NCBI GenBank assembly: GCA_024102665.1
Contig: JAGFJP010000008.1
Coordinates: 1 to 64,000, forward strand
Origin: Thiogranum sp.
GTDB taxonomy: Bacteria; Pseudomonadota; Gammaproteobacteria; DSM-19610
Length of the DNA: 64,000 nucleotides
Direction: 5' to 3'
The notes beneath the pieces were generated by a model that had not been told where the DNA came from, ran no database searches, and saw only the letters and a list, made by a program, of their open reading frames with translations. This document shows, piece after piece, positions 17,041 through 24,394 of this stretch (position 1 is the first letter of the stretch; every line of letters begins with the position of its first letter). Position numbers and translations under genes: made by a program.

Positions 17041-18987
17041 CTAACCACAGGGATTGGGCGGCAGTGCGCTGACCCCGCCACCACCGCCACCGCCACCGCC
17101 AGGGGCGGTTGTGCCACCACCCGTCGCAGGGGCAGACGCTATCGCCTGGTAGGCGCCGGGGGCGATGCCCGTGACCGCGCCGTCCAGACTGATTACGTTG
17201 GTCAGTTTGCGTGTTGCCGTGTTGATGACGTCAATACTGCCAGCGCGGAGCTGGTAGAATTTTTCGCCGTCAGGACCGAAGAAGCCCGCGAAGGAGCTTG
17301 GATGGTTGAAGGTTTCCTTGATCCGGTACGGCGTATCGCCTATCAGGTCCAGGATCTGGAAGCCGTCGGCTCCGACATTGGTCAGCAACCAGATTTCGTC
17401 GCTGTAAAGAATGGCGTCGGTGCCGCTTCCCTGGATACGCGCAATATTGCCTTCACTGGTGCCGGCACGGCCGTTCAGGCCGTTGACGATAAAGCCGGGA
17501 CCCGGATCGGTATCGTTGACCTTGCTCAGATACGCACGTGTCACATCGGGACTGACACCGCTGCCATCATCGCCCGGAAGCGACACATACTCGTAATCGA
17601 CCAGCGTCACGCCGCCGCCCGTGGACTCGAAGCTCACCCGCACCTGGTAGATATTGCCATCGACCAGACTGGCAGCACCGACATCCACCGCCAGCACATG
17701 TTTGAGATCGGTGACCAGCCGCTGTATCTCGACGATGTTGTCGGGGTCGGTCACGTCCATGATGAGTTCCGAATTGTCACCCTCGGTCTCCACATGGAAC
17801 AGGAGCTCGTTGCCGACGTTACGATTGGACAGTGACGCCATCCAGGGACCGACGCGCTGACCGTTGGCAAGTAAAGCGCTCGAACCCACTCCGCCCGCCG
17901 ACGCAGGCGCATCGGGCCGGGTTATGATCGGTACCGCGACCTGCACGACCTGGGGGGCGCCGCCGGCAATGGTGTCCATGTTGACGCCTGTCAGCGTATC
18001 GCCTTCCACATCCGGCCAGAAACTCCAGACCTCGCCCTGGGCATTGCGCAGCGATACCGAGTCGCAGGGCTCCGTGTAAGTCTCTTTATCGACTTCGCTG
18101 GTGCCGGCTGCGGTGCGGTCCCGTTGTGCGTTGCCAGGTGCAGTACCGCCGGCCACGTCATACAGGGCATTGAACAGGCTTACCACGGCGTTGCTGCTGT
18201 CCTTGACCTGCCCGAGGCGCGGGTAGACGAATCGCAGGGGTTGGCCGAAGGTGGCAGAGTCCGGATCGGTATCGAGGAAGAAACTGTGGTCACCCTGGCG
18301 CACTGCGAACATGGTGATTTTCCCGTCCGGAGCCGGTTCGATACCGACGGGGCTGTACCCCATGTTGTGGAACGGCTCTGCCTCATCAATGGCCCGCAGC
18401 ATCGACGCGGATGCAAGATCCCGGTCGATACCGCTCTTGGACTCACGCACCAGGCACGCATCGGCAATAGCGGCAAGCTCAACCGACACCGTGGTCAGAT
18501 CGAAGTACTGGCGCAGATCCGCGCCCTTGGTCGTCACAGGACTGAATGACCCGGCAGTACTGCGTGTGTCTACAATTGCCGGACCGATGGTGCCCTCGCG
18601 GTTGCCCTGGATGGATGGGGCAGCGACGCGCGGGATGACTTCCAGAGTGTCGGGGTCGACACCCCACACCAGGCCGCCGCCGCCGACCCAGATCGGTCCT
18701 TCATAGAAAAATTGCTTGTGCGTACCACCGCCCGATGAAACACCCGTCACGGCTGTTTCGAGCACGGCATCAGTGTTCGTGTCTATGCGGGCGATACTGT
18801 CGCCTGTGCCGTCTGCATCGGAATCGAAAAAGGCGAACAGCGCGGGCGTTGTCGTGGTGTCGACGGTGGCGGCCCCGGTGACGGTGTCATCCTCCGAGCC
18901 ACCACCGCAGCCGGATAACATCACTGACAGGGCAATGAGCGTCGGCGCAAAAGCCGGAATGAAACGCTTAAAACACAAGGTATTCAT
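17041..18987 (-). CDS. Large lipoprotein with poly-Gly plus LPPNPCG tail
   Basis: A 648-residue protein starting MNTLCFKRF at 18987, with GAGGAGG upstream. The lipobox LSGC puts the lipid on Cys27; the following Gly-rich linker and absence of Asp at +2 favour the outer membrane. The body shows repeated strand-rich units (SIARIDTNTDAVLETA, SDEIWLLTNVGADGFQILDL, GSIDVINTATRKLTNVI), suggesting a beta-propeller, but no catalytic motif is recognised. The C-terminus is nine Gly residues, VSA, then LPPNPCG, nearly the same as the ExtH-like protein at 24395-25900. First gene of the minus-strand operon under a -24/-12 candidate. Function unknown; a surface partner of ExtH is inferred. Confidence 0.75.
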   Translation of the reverse strand: MNTLCFKRFIPAFAPTLIALSVMLSGCGGGSEDDTVTGAATVDTTTTPALFAFFDSDADGTGDSIARIDTNTDAVLETAVTGVSSGGGTHKQFFYEGPIWVGGGGLVWGVDPDTLEVIPRVAAPSIQGNREGTIGPAIVDTRSTAGSFSPVTTKGADLRQYFDLTTVSVELAAIADACLVRESKSGIDRDLASASMLRAIDEAEPFHNMGYSPVGIEPAPDGKITMFAVRQGDHSFFLDTDPDSATFGQPLRFVYPRLGQVKDSSNAVVSLFNALYDVAGGTAPGNAQRDRTAAGTSEVDKETYTEPCDSVSLRNAQGEVWSFWPDVEGDTLTGVNMDTIAGGAPQVVQVAVPIITRPDAPASAGGVGSSALLANGQRVGPWMASLSNRNVGNELLFHVETEGDNSELIMDVTDPDNIVEIQRLVTDLKHVLAVDVGAASLVDGNIYQVRVSFESTGGGVTLVDYEYVSLPGDDGSGVSPDVTRAYLSKVNDTDPGPGFIVNGLNGRAGTSEGNIARIQGSGTDAILYSDEIWLLTNVGADGFQILDLIGDTPYRIKETFNHPSSFAGFFGPDGEKFYQLRAGSIDVINTATRKLTNVISLDGAVTGIAPGAYQAIASAPATGGGTTAPGGGGGGGGGVSALPPNPCG

Positions 18988-19135
18988 GGGCACGTCCTCC
19001 TCGGTACGCGGGGATCTTGCTGGAGATGAGGCGTCGCCGCGGATCTGTATGAATCTGAATGCATAACAAGCGAACACCTTCAACTATCAGTTGCAGCGTA
19101 GTCTTCAGTGTAGTCTTCGTCTCAACTGTACTGTA

Positions 19136-19151
19136 TGCATGAGTCGTACCA
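19136..19151 (-). promoter_or_regulatory. Sigma-54 promoter candidate for the lipoprotein operon
   Basis: Read on the minus strand the site is TGGTACGACTCATGCA. It matches TGGCACG-N4-TTGCW at 10 of 12 defined positions, with the essential GG and GC exactly ten bases apart. Predicted transcription start is near 19125, about 138 bp before the lipoprotein ATG. Confidence 0.6.
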
Positions 19152-19228
19152 GGGGGTTGATCCGCTGTGACTGCCTGAGCGCATTGCGTTTTTCAACGCG
19201 TTGTGTGGCCAGTGATGTTCGCGGGAAG

Positions 19229-19271
19229 ATGCAAAGTACCTACGGGTGTGCCGGTGGATGCATTTTGCAAT
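19229..19271. promoter_or_regulatory. Shared upstream activator site pair (ATGCAA / TTGCAA)
   Basis: ATGCAAAGT at 19229 and TTGCAAT at 19265 have their NTGCAA cores 36 bp apart start to start. The same spacing is seen at 24196-24238 and 27284-27326. The centre (19250) lies exactly 99 bp from the first base of both flanking -24/-12 promoters (19151 leftward, 19349 rightward), as expected for one activator site serving two divergent operons. The regulator at 30964-32358 is the inferred ligand. Confidence 0.5.
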
Positions 19272-19348
19272 CGTCGCTGGACAGAAAATTCCCCGCTGCG
19301 TCCGGCTCCGTTGCTGTTTTTCAAACGCTTCGAGGTGCTTGCAGGTTG

Positions 19349-19364
19349 AGGCACATGACTTGCA
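19349..19364 (+). promoter_or_regulatory. Sigma-54 promoter candidate for the permease operon
   Basis: AGGCACATGACTTGCA matches the -24/-12 consensus at 10 of 12 positions with correct GG-N10-GC spacing. Predicted start is near 19375, only about five bases before the ATG at 19380, which has no ribosome site; the transcript would be nearly leaderless. Confidence 0.55.
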
Positions 19365-19379
19365 TCGCGGATACGGCCT

Positions 19380-19793
19380 ATGACACGCAGGTTTCTGATA
19401 GCCGGGTGGTCGATCGCCGCGCCGGCGCTCGTGGCGGCCTGGTTGCTGTCCCAGCCGGGGCTCCCGGCAGCGGCCATGACCGGGCCGGCGGAATCGCAGT
19501 GGCTGAACCAGACCGCCGGGCTCATCGAGGCGGCCCGTACCCGGGCGCCGGTCGGGGAGTTCCGCGAGCGGGTGATCGCGCAGCGTGAGTGGCTGCGCGA
19601 TATCGTACGCGCAGGGCAGGGGCGCGATGAACTGCGGGCGCTGCACGTCAATCTGGTACTGCTGCAGACCTTGCTGCAATCCGCGGCCGATTGTCACCAG
19701 GCCGGCCGGATACTGTGCCCGCCGGATCTGATGCGTCAGCTCGAGGCGCAACTGGCCAGGGCGCGCAGCGGCCTGACGATCCTGGAGAATTGA
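19380..19793 (+). CDS. Exported hypothetical protein upstream of the permease
   Basis: A 137-residue protein with an N-terminal signal or anchor (RRFLIAGWSIAAPALVAAWLL) and a helical body (SQWLNQTAGLIEAARTRAPVGEFRERVIAQREWL, ELRALHVNLVLLQTLLQ). Two Cys lie near the C-terminus (DCHQAGRILCPPDL). No family is recognised. It precedes the CSCG-motif permease by five bases, so the two are almost certainly cotranscribed and it may be a periplasmic accessory. There is no Shine-Dalgarno sequence before the ATG, matching the very short leader predicted from the -24/-12 site. Confidence 0.6.
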   Translation: MTRRFLIAGWSIAAPALVAAWLLSQPGLPAAAMTGPAESQWLNQTAGLIEAARTRAPVGEFRERVIAQREWLRDIVRAGQGRDELRALHVNLVLLQTLLQSAADCHQAGRILCPPDLMRQLEAQLARARSGLTILEN

Positions 19794-19798
19794 ACGCC

Positions 19799-20902
19799 AT
19801 GTCGACATGGTTCGAAACCCTTGCCATCACCTCGGCCGGTATGCTGATGGACGCCGGCTTCTGGGTGGTGGTCAGCCTGGCGGTGGCCGGGTTGCTGCAC
19901 GAATTCGTCGATACCGGCGCGGTGCGCAGGTTGATGCACCGGGCGGGTATGCGCAGCGTGCTCGGCGCAATGGGCCTGGGCGCCATGCTGCCCATCTGCA
20001 GTTGTGGTGTGGTCCCGTTGTCGGTCGGGTTCCATCTGGGCGGCGTGCGGCTGGCGGCGGTGCTGGCATTTACCGCGGCTACACCGGTGATCAATCCGGC
20101 TGCCATCATTCTCTCCCTTGCCTTCCTGGGACCCGAGCTGACTGCGGCCTACCTGCTGTTCGGACTGGCTGCGCCGTTGCTGGTGGGATACTTGACCGAA
20201 CGCGTCGCCCCGGCCGCAAACACGGCGGCCGCAATGTCGCTGCAGCAGCATTGCTGCTCGGCTGCGTCCGGCTGCGCAGCGTTGTCTCGCAGGTCGCGTC
20301 TGCGCCGCGCGATGCGTTGGGCTTTTCTCGATCTGGGCCCGACGCTTGGCCTGTATCTGGCCGCAGGCGTGTTGCTGGCCGCGCTGCTTATGGTGCTGGT
20401 GCCGTCCGACTGGTTTACCGATTATCTCGGTACCACGGCCCCGCTCGGCGGTCTGCTGCTCGTCGCGTTGTTCGGAGCGGTTATCTATGTCTGCGCCGTG
20501 GCCCATATCCCGATGGTGGCGGCGCTGCTGGCGGCCGGCGCCGGTCCGGGAGCCGCCATTGTGTTTCTGGTGACGGGGGCGGTGACCAATCTGCCTGAAC
20601 TCATGGCGTTAGGCCGCGTGCTGGGTGCGCGAACCGTGCTCGTCTATACGGGCAGTCTGGTATTGCTCTCCATTGTGGCGGGCTGGGTTGTCAACGTCTG
20701 GCTGGCGGATTACCAGCCGATGCTCGATCCGCAAAGCAGTATGCTGTGGAGTGATCTGGCTGCACGCGTGACGCCCGTGATTCCGCAGTCACTTGCGCTG
20801 GGCAGTGCTGTGCTCCTGGGTCTGCTGGCGGTGGCCGGCCTGGCGCAGAGGATACTGCGCCGACGCGACAATGCAGATGTGCCACTGAAAGTCGAAACCT
20901 GA
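19799..20902 (+). CDS. CSCG-motif permease (SO_0444/ArsP-like)
   Basis: A 367-residue membrane protein starting MSTWFETLAI. It has two blocks of about four hydrophobic segments. The first block has GAMLPICSCGVVPLSVGF and the TPVINPAAI motif, hallmarks of the DUF318/SO_0444 permeases (Cu/Zn or organo-metalloid efflux). The second has AHIPMVAALLAAGAGPGAAIVFLVTGAVTNLPEL. The central loop is Cys-rich (QQHCCSAASGCAAL), suggesting metal or metalloid binding at the cytoplasmic face. The longer frame from 19691 overlaps the previous gene and is not used. Substrate unknown; a methylated or reduced selenium or metal species is possible from context. Confidence 0.78.
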   Translation: MSTWFETLAITSAGMLMDAGFWVVVSLAVAGLLHEFVDTGAVRRLMHRAGMRSVLGAMGLGAMLPICSCGVVPLSVGFHLGGVRLAAVLAFTAATPVINPAAIILSLAFLGPELTAAYLLFGLAAPLLVGYLTERVAPAANTAAAMSLQQHCCSAASGCAALSRRSRLRRAMRWAFLDLGPTLGLYLAAGVLLAALLMVLVPSDWFTDYLGTTAPLGGLLLVALFGAVIYVCAVAHIPMVAALLAAGAGPGAAIVFLVTGAVTNLPELMALGRVLGARTVLVYTGSLVLLSIVAGWVVNVWLADYQPMLDPQSSMLWSDLAARVTPVIPQSLALGSAVLLGLLAVAGLAQRILRRRDNADVPLKVET

Positions 20903-21036
20903 GCCGGGGCGTCAGTCAAAGCGGGCATTGCAAAATCCGCCGGCGCCCCCTGCCACTCTGCGATGGTTGCATTATGAACTGGTTCGATTCCCGAAACCCG
21001 GGGACAGGTTAATGATATTAAATGTAAAAAATCATC

Positions 21037-21052
21037 GGGCGCGATTTCTGCA
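21037..21052 (+). promoter_or_regulatory. Sigma-54 promoter candidate for the tusA-yedE operon
   Basis: GGGCGCGATTTCTGCA matches 9 of 12 consensus positions with correct GG-N10-GC spacing. Predicted start is near 21063, about 50 bp before the TusA-like ATG. A TTGCAAAAT site lies 109 bp upstream (20928-20936); its second half-site is poor (TTGCAT at 20967). Confidence 0.4.
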
Positions 21053-21112
21053 TGCATACGCTGCCGGCAACAGCTCAACCAGGGAACCGCGCTGCCGGGA
21101 GGATGTCAGGTG

Positions 21113-21445
21113 ATGTTTTGGTTCAGCAAGCGTAATCAGCAGTCATCGATCGCCGTCAGACGCATCGATCAGGTCGTGAGGCTGGAGAGCTACGGACCGT
21201 TGCAGGTGCAGGTAATGGTGGACTGTCTCGGCGCGGTATGCCCGCGGCCACAACTGCTGACCATGCGGGCACTGGATCATATGAACGATGGCGAAGTGCT
21301 GGAACTGCTGGTGGACAACCCCGCTTCCGCGGAAGCGATTCCGGCGATGGCCATGGGCCTCGGCAGCACCCATCTGGTCACGATGCGCAACGAGGGCAGC
21401 TGGCGCATCTATTTGCGCAAGGGATTCGGCGACGATGGGCATTGA
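21113..21445 (+). CDS. TusA/SirA-like sulfur-carrier protein with N-terminal extension
   Basis: A 110-residue protein whose last 75 residues form a TusA fold. The persulfide Cys lies in VDCLGAVCPRPQLLTMRAL (CPxP), followed by VDNPASAEAIPAMAMGLG. TusA proteins carry sulfane sulfur, and some members selenium, between enzymes. The 35-residue N-terminal extension (FWFSKRNQQSSIAVRRIDQVVRLE) is longer than in E. coli TusA. The ATG at 21113 has GGGAGGA about 9 bp upstream. It lies 46 bp before the YedE-like gene, the classic YedF/YedE pair. Confidence 0.85.
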   Translation: MFWFSKRNQQSSIAVRRIDQVVRLESYGPLQVQVMVDCLGAVCPRPQLLTMRALDHMNDGEVLELLVDNPASAEAIPAMAMGLGSTHLVTMRNEGSWRIYLRKGFGDDGH

Positions 21446-21491
21446 AGGCAACAGATCATGATCATGGCAGTGCCTTGTGGAGGAGGTATCG

Positions 21492-22955
21492 ATGGCGAAT
21501 GATGTAAAGACCGCGACGATAGACGCAGCAGGTCTGCGCAACGGCGTCTGGTACAGCCACAAGGGCAATGTCTATGCGCTCGGCATCGTGCTGCTGGTGG
21601 CGCTGGGTTCAGTCTGGGCGCTGGCGCAGGATCTGCGCTGGATTTATCTGCTGGTCTATGTCTGGTTCGGACTGGGCTACGGCATTTTTCTCCAGTATGG
21701 GCGTTTCTGCATGGCTTCCGCCGTGCGCGACCTGTTCGCGGTGGGGGTGCCGCGCATGGCGGTGGGCATGCTCATCGCAGTGATGCTGTTCTCACTGACT
21801 GCCGCGCTTGTCAAAGTGCTGGGCGTGAGCACCTTCCATCCGCACCCGCTGGGGTGGCACATCATCATCGGCGGCGCCATATTCGGTTTCGGCATCGTGT
21901 TCACCGGCGGTTGCGCCACAGGATCCCTTTACAAAAGCGGCGAGGGCAATCTCGGTTCCATGCTGGTGGTGCTGTCGATTTCGTTCTCGCAGGCGATCTA
22001 TGTCACCCTGGGTGGCTGGTTGAACAAGCTGGTCCCGGCATCCTGGACGCAATCCGCAGTGGCCAAGGACATGCCCGCGGAGCTGACGGTGGGCAACGGC
22101 TGGTTCGATCAGTTCACCGCCGGCTATATCTGGGACCTCACGGGCGGCCAGTTATCCGATCAGCTGGGCTTCGAAGGGCTTTTCACAGGCGCCTTCTTCG
22201 GCAATGCGTTGCTGGGCGCGATTGTGCCGTCACTCCTGCTGATGATCTACCTCTACCAGACGGCCTATCGCAAGGGTTATCAAAGGCGCTTCAAGATCGA
22301 AACGCCGCGCCTCGGCGATCACCTGCGCGGTATCTGGTCGATGGTCACCGCCTCGCGCACCACCGCCATCGCCGGGCTGTGCCTGGGTCTGCTGGCGGGC
22401 GCGCATATGTGGGCTACCGGTGAGCTGCGCGAGCATTACGGAATCTTCAACTTCGGTGAAATGCTGGTGGATATGGGGCATACCGCGGGTCTGTCCATCC
22501 AGGACACGGTATTCGATCCCGGCTACTGGTACATCACCACGCAGGAGGCCCAGTGGGGCGCCTGGGCGCTGGACAAGGCCGGCGTGCAGATGACAGATAA
22601 TATTTTCTTCGGTCTCGAGAACGGGATACCCAATCCGCTGATCAATGCACCTGGCTGGATGTCGATCGGAATTATCCTGGGCGCGGCGCTGCTCGCGCTG
22701 GTGCGGCATGAATTCAGGTGGAAGGTCCCGAGCCTCGAAACCGCCATGTTCGCAATTATCGGCGGGGCACTCATGGGCCTCGGGGCGCGTATCGCCCTGG
22801 GCTGCAACATTGGCGCCTTTTTCGCAACGGTCACCAACGGTGACCTTTCCGGGTGGATATTCCTTGCAGGAATGGCCGCCGGCGCCTGGGTCGGTGTGAA
22901 GGGATTCAACTGGTGGATGGAGTGGCGCGCCGGTGACGACGAACTGGCAATCTGA
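21492..22955 (+). CDS. YeeE/YedE-family sulfur/selenium transporter
   Basis: A 487-residue inner-membrane protein with about a dozen hydrophobic segments. The ATG at 21492 follows GGAGGAGG. Two family motifs with Cys are present: FTGGCATGSLYKSGEGN in the first half and ARIALGCNIGAFFATVTNGDLSGW in the second. Related proteins move thiosulfate (YeeE) or are linked to selenium metabolism (YedE). It sits between two TusA-like genes, which would accept the sulfur or selenium on the cytoplasmic side. Length is typical of the longer YedE group. Confidence 0.88.
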   Translation: MANDVKTATIDAAGLRNGVWYSHKGNVYALGIVLLVALGSVWALAQDLRWIYLLVYVWFGLGYGIFLQYGRFCMASAVRDLFAVGVPRMAVGMLIAVMLFSLTAALVKVLGVSTFHPHPLGWHIIIGGAIFGFGIVFTGGCATGSLYKSGEGNLGSMLVVLSISFSQAIYVTLGGWLNKLVPASWTQSAVAKDMPAELTVGNGWFDQFTAGYIWDLTGGQLSDQLGFEGLFTGAFFGNALLGAIVPSLLLMIYLYQTAYRKGYQRRFKIETPRLGDHLRGIWSMVTASRTTAIAGLCLGLLAGAHMWATGELREHYGIFNFGEMLVDMGHTAGLSIQDTVFDPGYWYITTQEAQWGAWALDKAGVQMTDNIFFGLENGIPNPLINAPGWMSIGIILGAALLALVRHEFRWKVPSLETAMFAIIGGALMGLGARIALGCNIGAFFATVTNGDLSGWIFLAGMAAGAWVGVKGFNWWMEWRAGDDELAI

Positions 22956-23008
22956 TTTCACTGCCATGGCAGCAGTGTGCAGTGCGAATTGAAACGGAGA
23001 GAAATTGC

Positions 23009-23260
23009 ATGGCAGTAAAATTCGAAAAGGTCAGCGACGGCGATTATCTGCTGGACGTGACAGGATACGTTTGTCCGCATCCGCAGATGTACACCAAGAA
23101 AGTGATGGGCAAACTGGAAAGTGGCGACGTGCTCACGCTGATATTCGATAACCCCTCGTCCGGCGAGTCGATCGTGGCCATGTGCGACTCCGACGGGAAC
23201 GAACTGCTGGAGCGTAGCGACGAAAGCGGCACGTTCCGCTGGCGCATTCGCAAAGCCTGA
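23009..23260 (+). CDS. TusA-like sulfur-carrier protein
   Basis: An 83-residue protein starting MAVKFEKVSDGDYLLDV with GGAGAG upstream. The active-site motif is DVTGYVCPHPQMYTKKVMGKLE, in which CPHP replaces the usual CPxP Pro-rich loop. The second half (LIFDNPSSGESIVAMCDSDGNELLE) is the normal TusA sheet. With the YedE-like transporter before it and the DsrE-like genes after it, it is the likely cytoplasmic acceptor of a sulfur relay. It and the first TusA-like protein share little beyond the fold, so they probably serve different partners. Confidence 0.83.
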   Translation: MAVKFEKVSDGDYLLDVTGYVCPHPQMYTKKVMGKLESGDVLTLIFDNPSSGESIVAMCDSDGNELLERSDESGTFRWRIRKA

Positions 23261-23374
23261 ACTGTACAAAACAGATCTTGAGCCGGCTGTGCGCCTTGCA
23301 AGTATGCTCGATAGTCTTCCCGGCAGTTCCGGCGCGCGTTATGCCCGGACCGCCCGTTTCACTCAGGAGATCAC

Positions 23375-23686
23375 ATGCGATTCGGATTGGTAGTGACAGA
23401 CGAGCGTCACGGTAGTACAGCGGTGGCGTTGCTGATGGCGGCGCAGATGCGAGGATGGGAGTGCCGCTGTTTTCTGACCGACCGGGGCGCACTGCTGTTG
23501 ACCTCTCCGGCATTCACCGGTTCGTTGGCCGTTTCCGCCACCCGGGTCGCGGTGTGCGAGCTGAGTATCGAACGTTACGAGGATTATGGTCTGCGTGTGG
23601 CGGACATCAATCCCGCGGTGATGATCGGCGGCCAGTATCAGGATGCCGATCTGGTCCGTAACAGCGACTGCGTACTGGTCCTCTAG
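23375..23686 (+). CDS. DsrE-family-like protein
   Basis: A 103-residue protein (MRFGLVVTDERHGSTAVALLMAAQMRGWECRCFLTDRGALLL) with the Rossmann-like alternation of DsrE/DsrF proteins. Cys residues in WECRCF, VCELS and NSDCVLVL could carry persulfide. DsrE-type proteins hand sulfur between TusA and other carriers. A GGAG ribosome site precedes the ATG. It is the first of three small genes (23375-24187) read in the same direction. The family call is by fold pattern and context. Confidence 0.6.
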   Translation: MRFGLVVTDERHGSTAVALLMAAQMRGWECRCFLTDRGALLLTSPAFTGSLAVSATRVAVCELSIERYEDYGLRVADINPAVMIGGQYQDADLVRNSDCVLVL

Positions 23687-23696
23687 GAGAGCGCCA

Positions 23697-23963
23697 TTGA
23701 AACAGGCACAAAAGACGATCCTGGTGATCGCCCGGCACAACAAAACCGAGGCACTGCGCATGGCCAGCGGCCTGACGCTGCTCGACGACCAGGTGCGGGT
23801 TGCGGCACTGGGCGGTATCGAAGACGATGAGGAGTCGGCGCTGCAGCTCGAGGCTCTGGAATTCGCCGAGGTGCCGGTGGAGACGCTAGACCCCGCAACG
23901 GACGACGGGCTTGGCCAACTCGCCGACGCCATCCTGCGCGCCGACGCCGTGTATGTCATCTGA
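23697..23963 (+). CDS. Small DsrE/DsrF-like protein, TTG start
   Basis: An 88-residue protein. The only well-placed start is TTG at 23697, with AGGAGAG 6-12 bp upstream; the longer upstream frame overlaps the previous gene. The pattern KTILVIARHNKTEALRMASGLTLLDDQVRVAAL, an acidic stretch, then ADAILRADAVYVI resembles a DsrE/F/H subunit, but no Cys is present, so it would be a structural rather than a sulfur-carrying subunit. It lies between the DsrE-like gene and another small gene, suggesting a three-subunit complex by analogy with DsrEFH/TusBCD. Confidence 0.5.
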   Translation: MKQAQKTILVIARHNKTEALRMASGLTLLDDQVRVAALGGIEDDEESALQLEALEFAEVPVETLDPATDDGLGQLADAILRADAVYVI

Positions 23964-23974
23964 GGGGCACTGAT

Positions 23975-24187
23975 ATGCGCGCGACAAGGAAACTCCTGCT
24001 GATCTATTCCGACCAATGCCCCGCAGCACCCGGACCGGCGCTTGATATTGCGCGCCTGAGCGAAGTTCTGCGCGAACGGGGTGCCGAAGTCGAGGAAGTG
24101 AACCTGAATATACCGCCGGACACGTTGCTGGAGAAACTCGAAGGCGGCGCCATGCCGGTCGTGTTCAGGGTCGATGCCAAACCCTGA
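23975..24187 (+). CDS. Small hypothetical protein, third gene of the DsrE-like trio
   Basis: A 70-residue protein: MRATRKLLLIYSDQCPAAPG, then ALDIARLSEVLRERGAEVEEVNL and EGGAMPVVFRVDAKP. One Cys (DQCPAAPG) follows the first strand, where a thioredoxin-like or DsrH-like active residue would be. Short strand-helix-strand units suggest a compact alpha/beta fold. No family is recognised with certainty. It starts 11 bases after the preceding stop and is the last gene before the ExtH promoter region. Confidence 0.5.
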   Translation: MRATRKLLLIYSDQCPAAPGPALDIARLSEVLRERGAEVEEVNLNIPPDTLLEKLEGGAMPVVFRVDAKP

Positions 24188-24195
24188 AAAAGCTG

Positions 24196-24238
24196 TTGCA
24201 AATTCCAAGACCGCATAGTGCAACTGCCAGTCTGCAAT
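24196..24238. promoter_or_regulatory. Upstream activator site pair before the extH-like gene
   Basis: TTGCAAATT (24196-24204) and CTGCAAT (24232-24238) have NTGCAA cores 36 bp apart. An extra GTGCAA lies between them at 24218. The pair is centred about 77 bp upstream of the -24 element, a usual place for an NtrC-type activator. Confidence 0.5.
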
Positions 24239-24293
24239 GTGTGCTGCTCTCTCCCTATGCGACAAGACATTGTATTAACAGCGTTCTCTGTGA

Positions 24294-24309
24294 TGGCACG
24301 AAGGCTGCT
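24294..24309 (+). promoter_or_regulatory. Sigma-54 promoter for the extH-like gene
   Basis: TGGCACGAAGGCTGCT matches TGGCACG-N4-TTGCW at 11 of 12 positions, including a perfect -24 block and GG-N10-GC spacing. It is the best such site seen. Predicted start is near 24320, giving a leader of about 75 bp. Confidence 0.75.
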
Positions 24310-24394
24310 AACCGTTCGGTTACAACGCCGCACCCGCGTCCGGGCAAACCGGCAGCGGTAGCGGATTCGAGTAACAGCTCGTGGAGGAGCACAG

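Noticed and set aside
22967-22981. TGGCAGCAGTGTGCAG as a sigma-54 promoter before the second tusA-like gene
   Set aside because: GG and GC are nine rather than ten bases apart and the gene lies 54 bp after yedE, so readthrough is enough.
23320-23336. CGGCAGTTCCGGCGCG as a sigma-54 promoter before the DsrE-like gene
   Set aside because: Spacing is right, but six of twelve consensus bases differ, and the single TTGCAA at 23296 has no partner 36 bp away.
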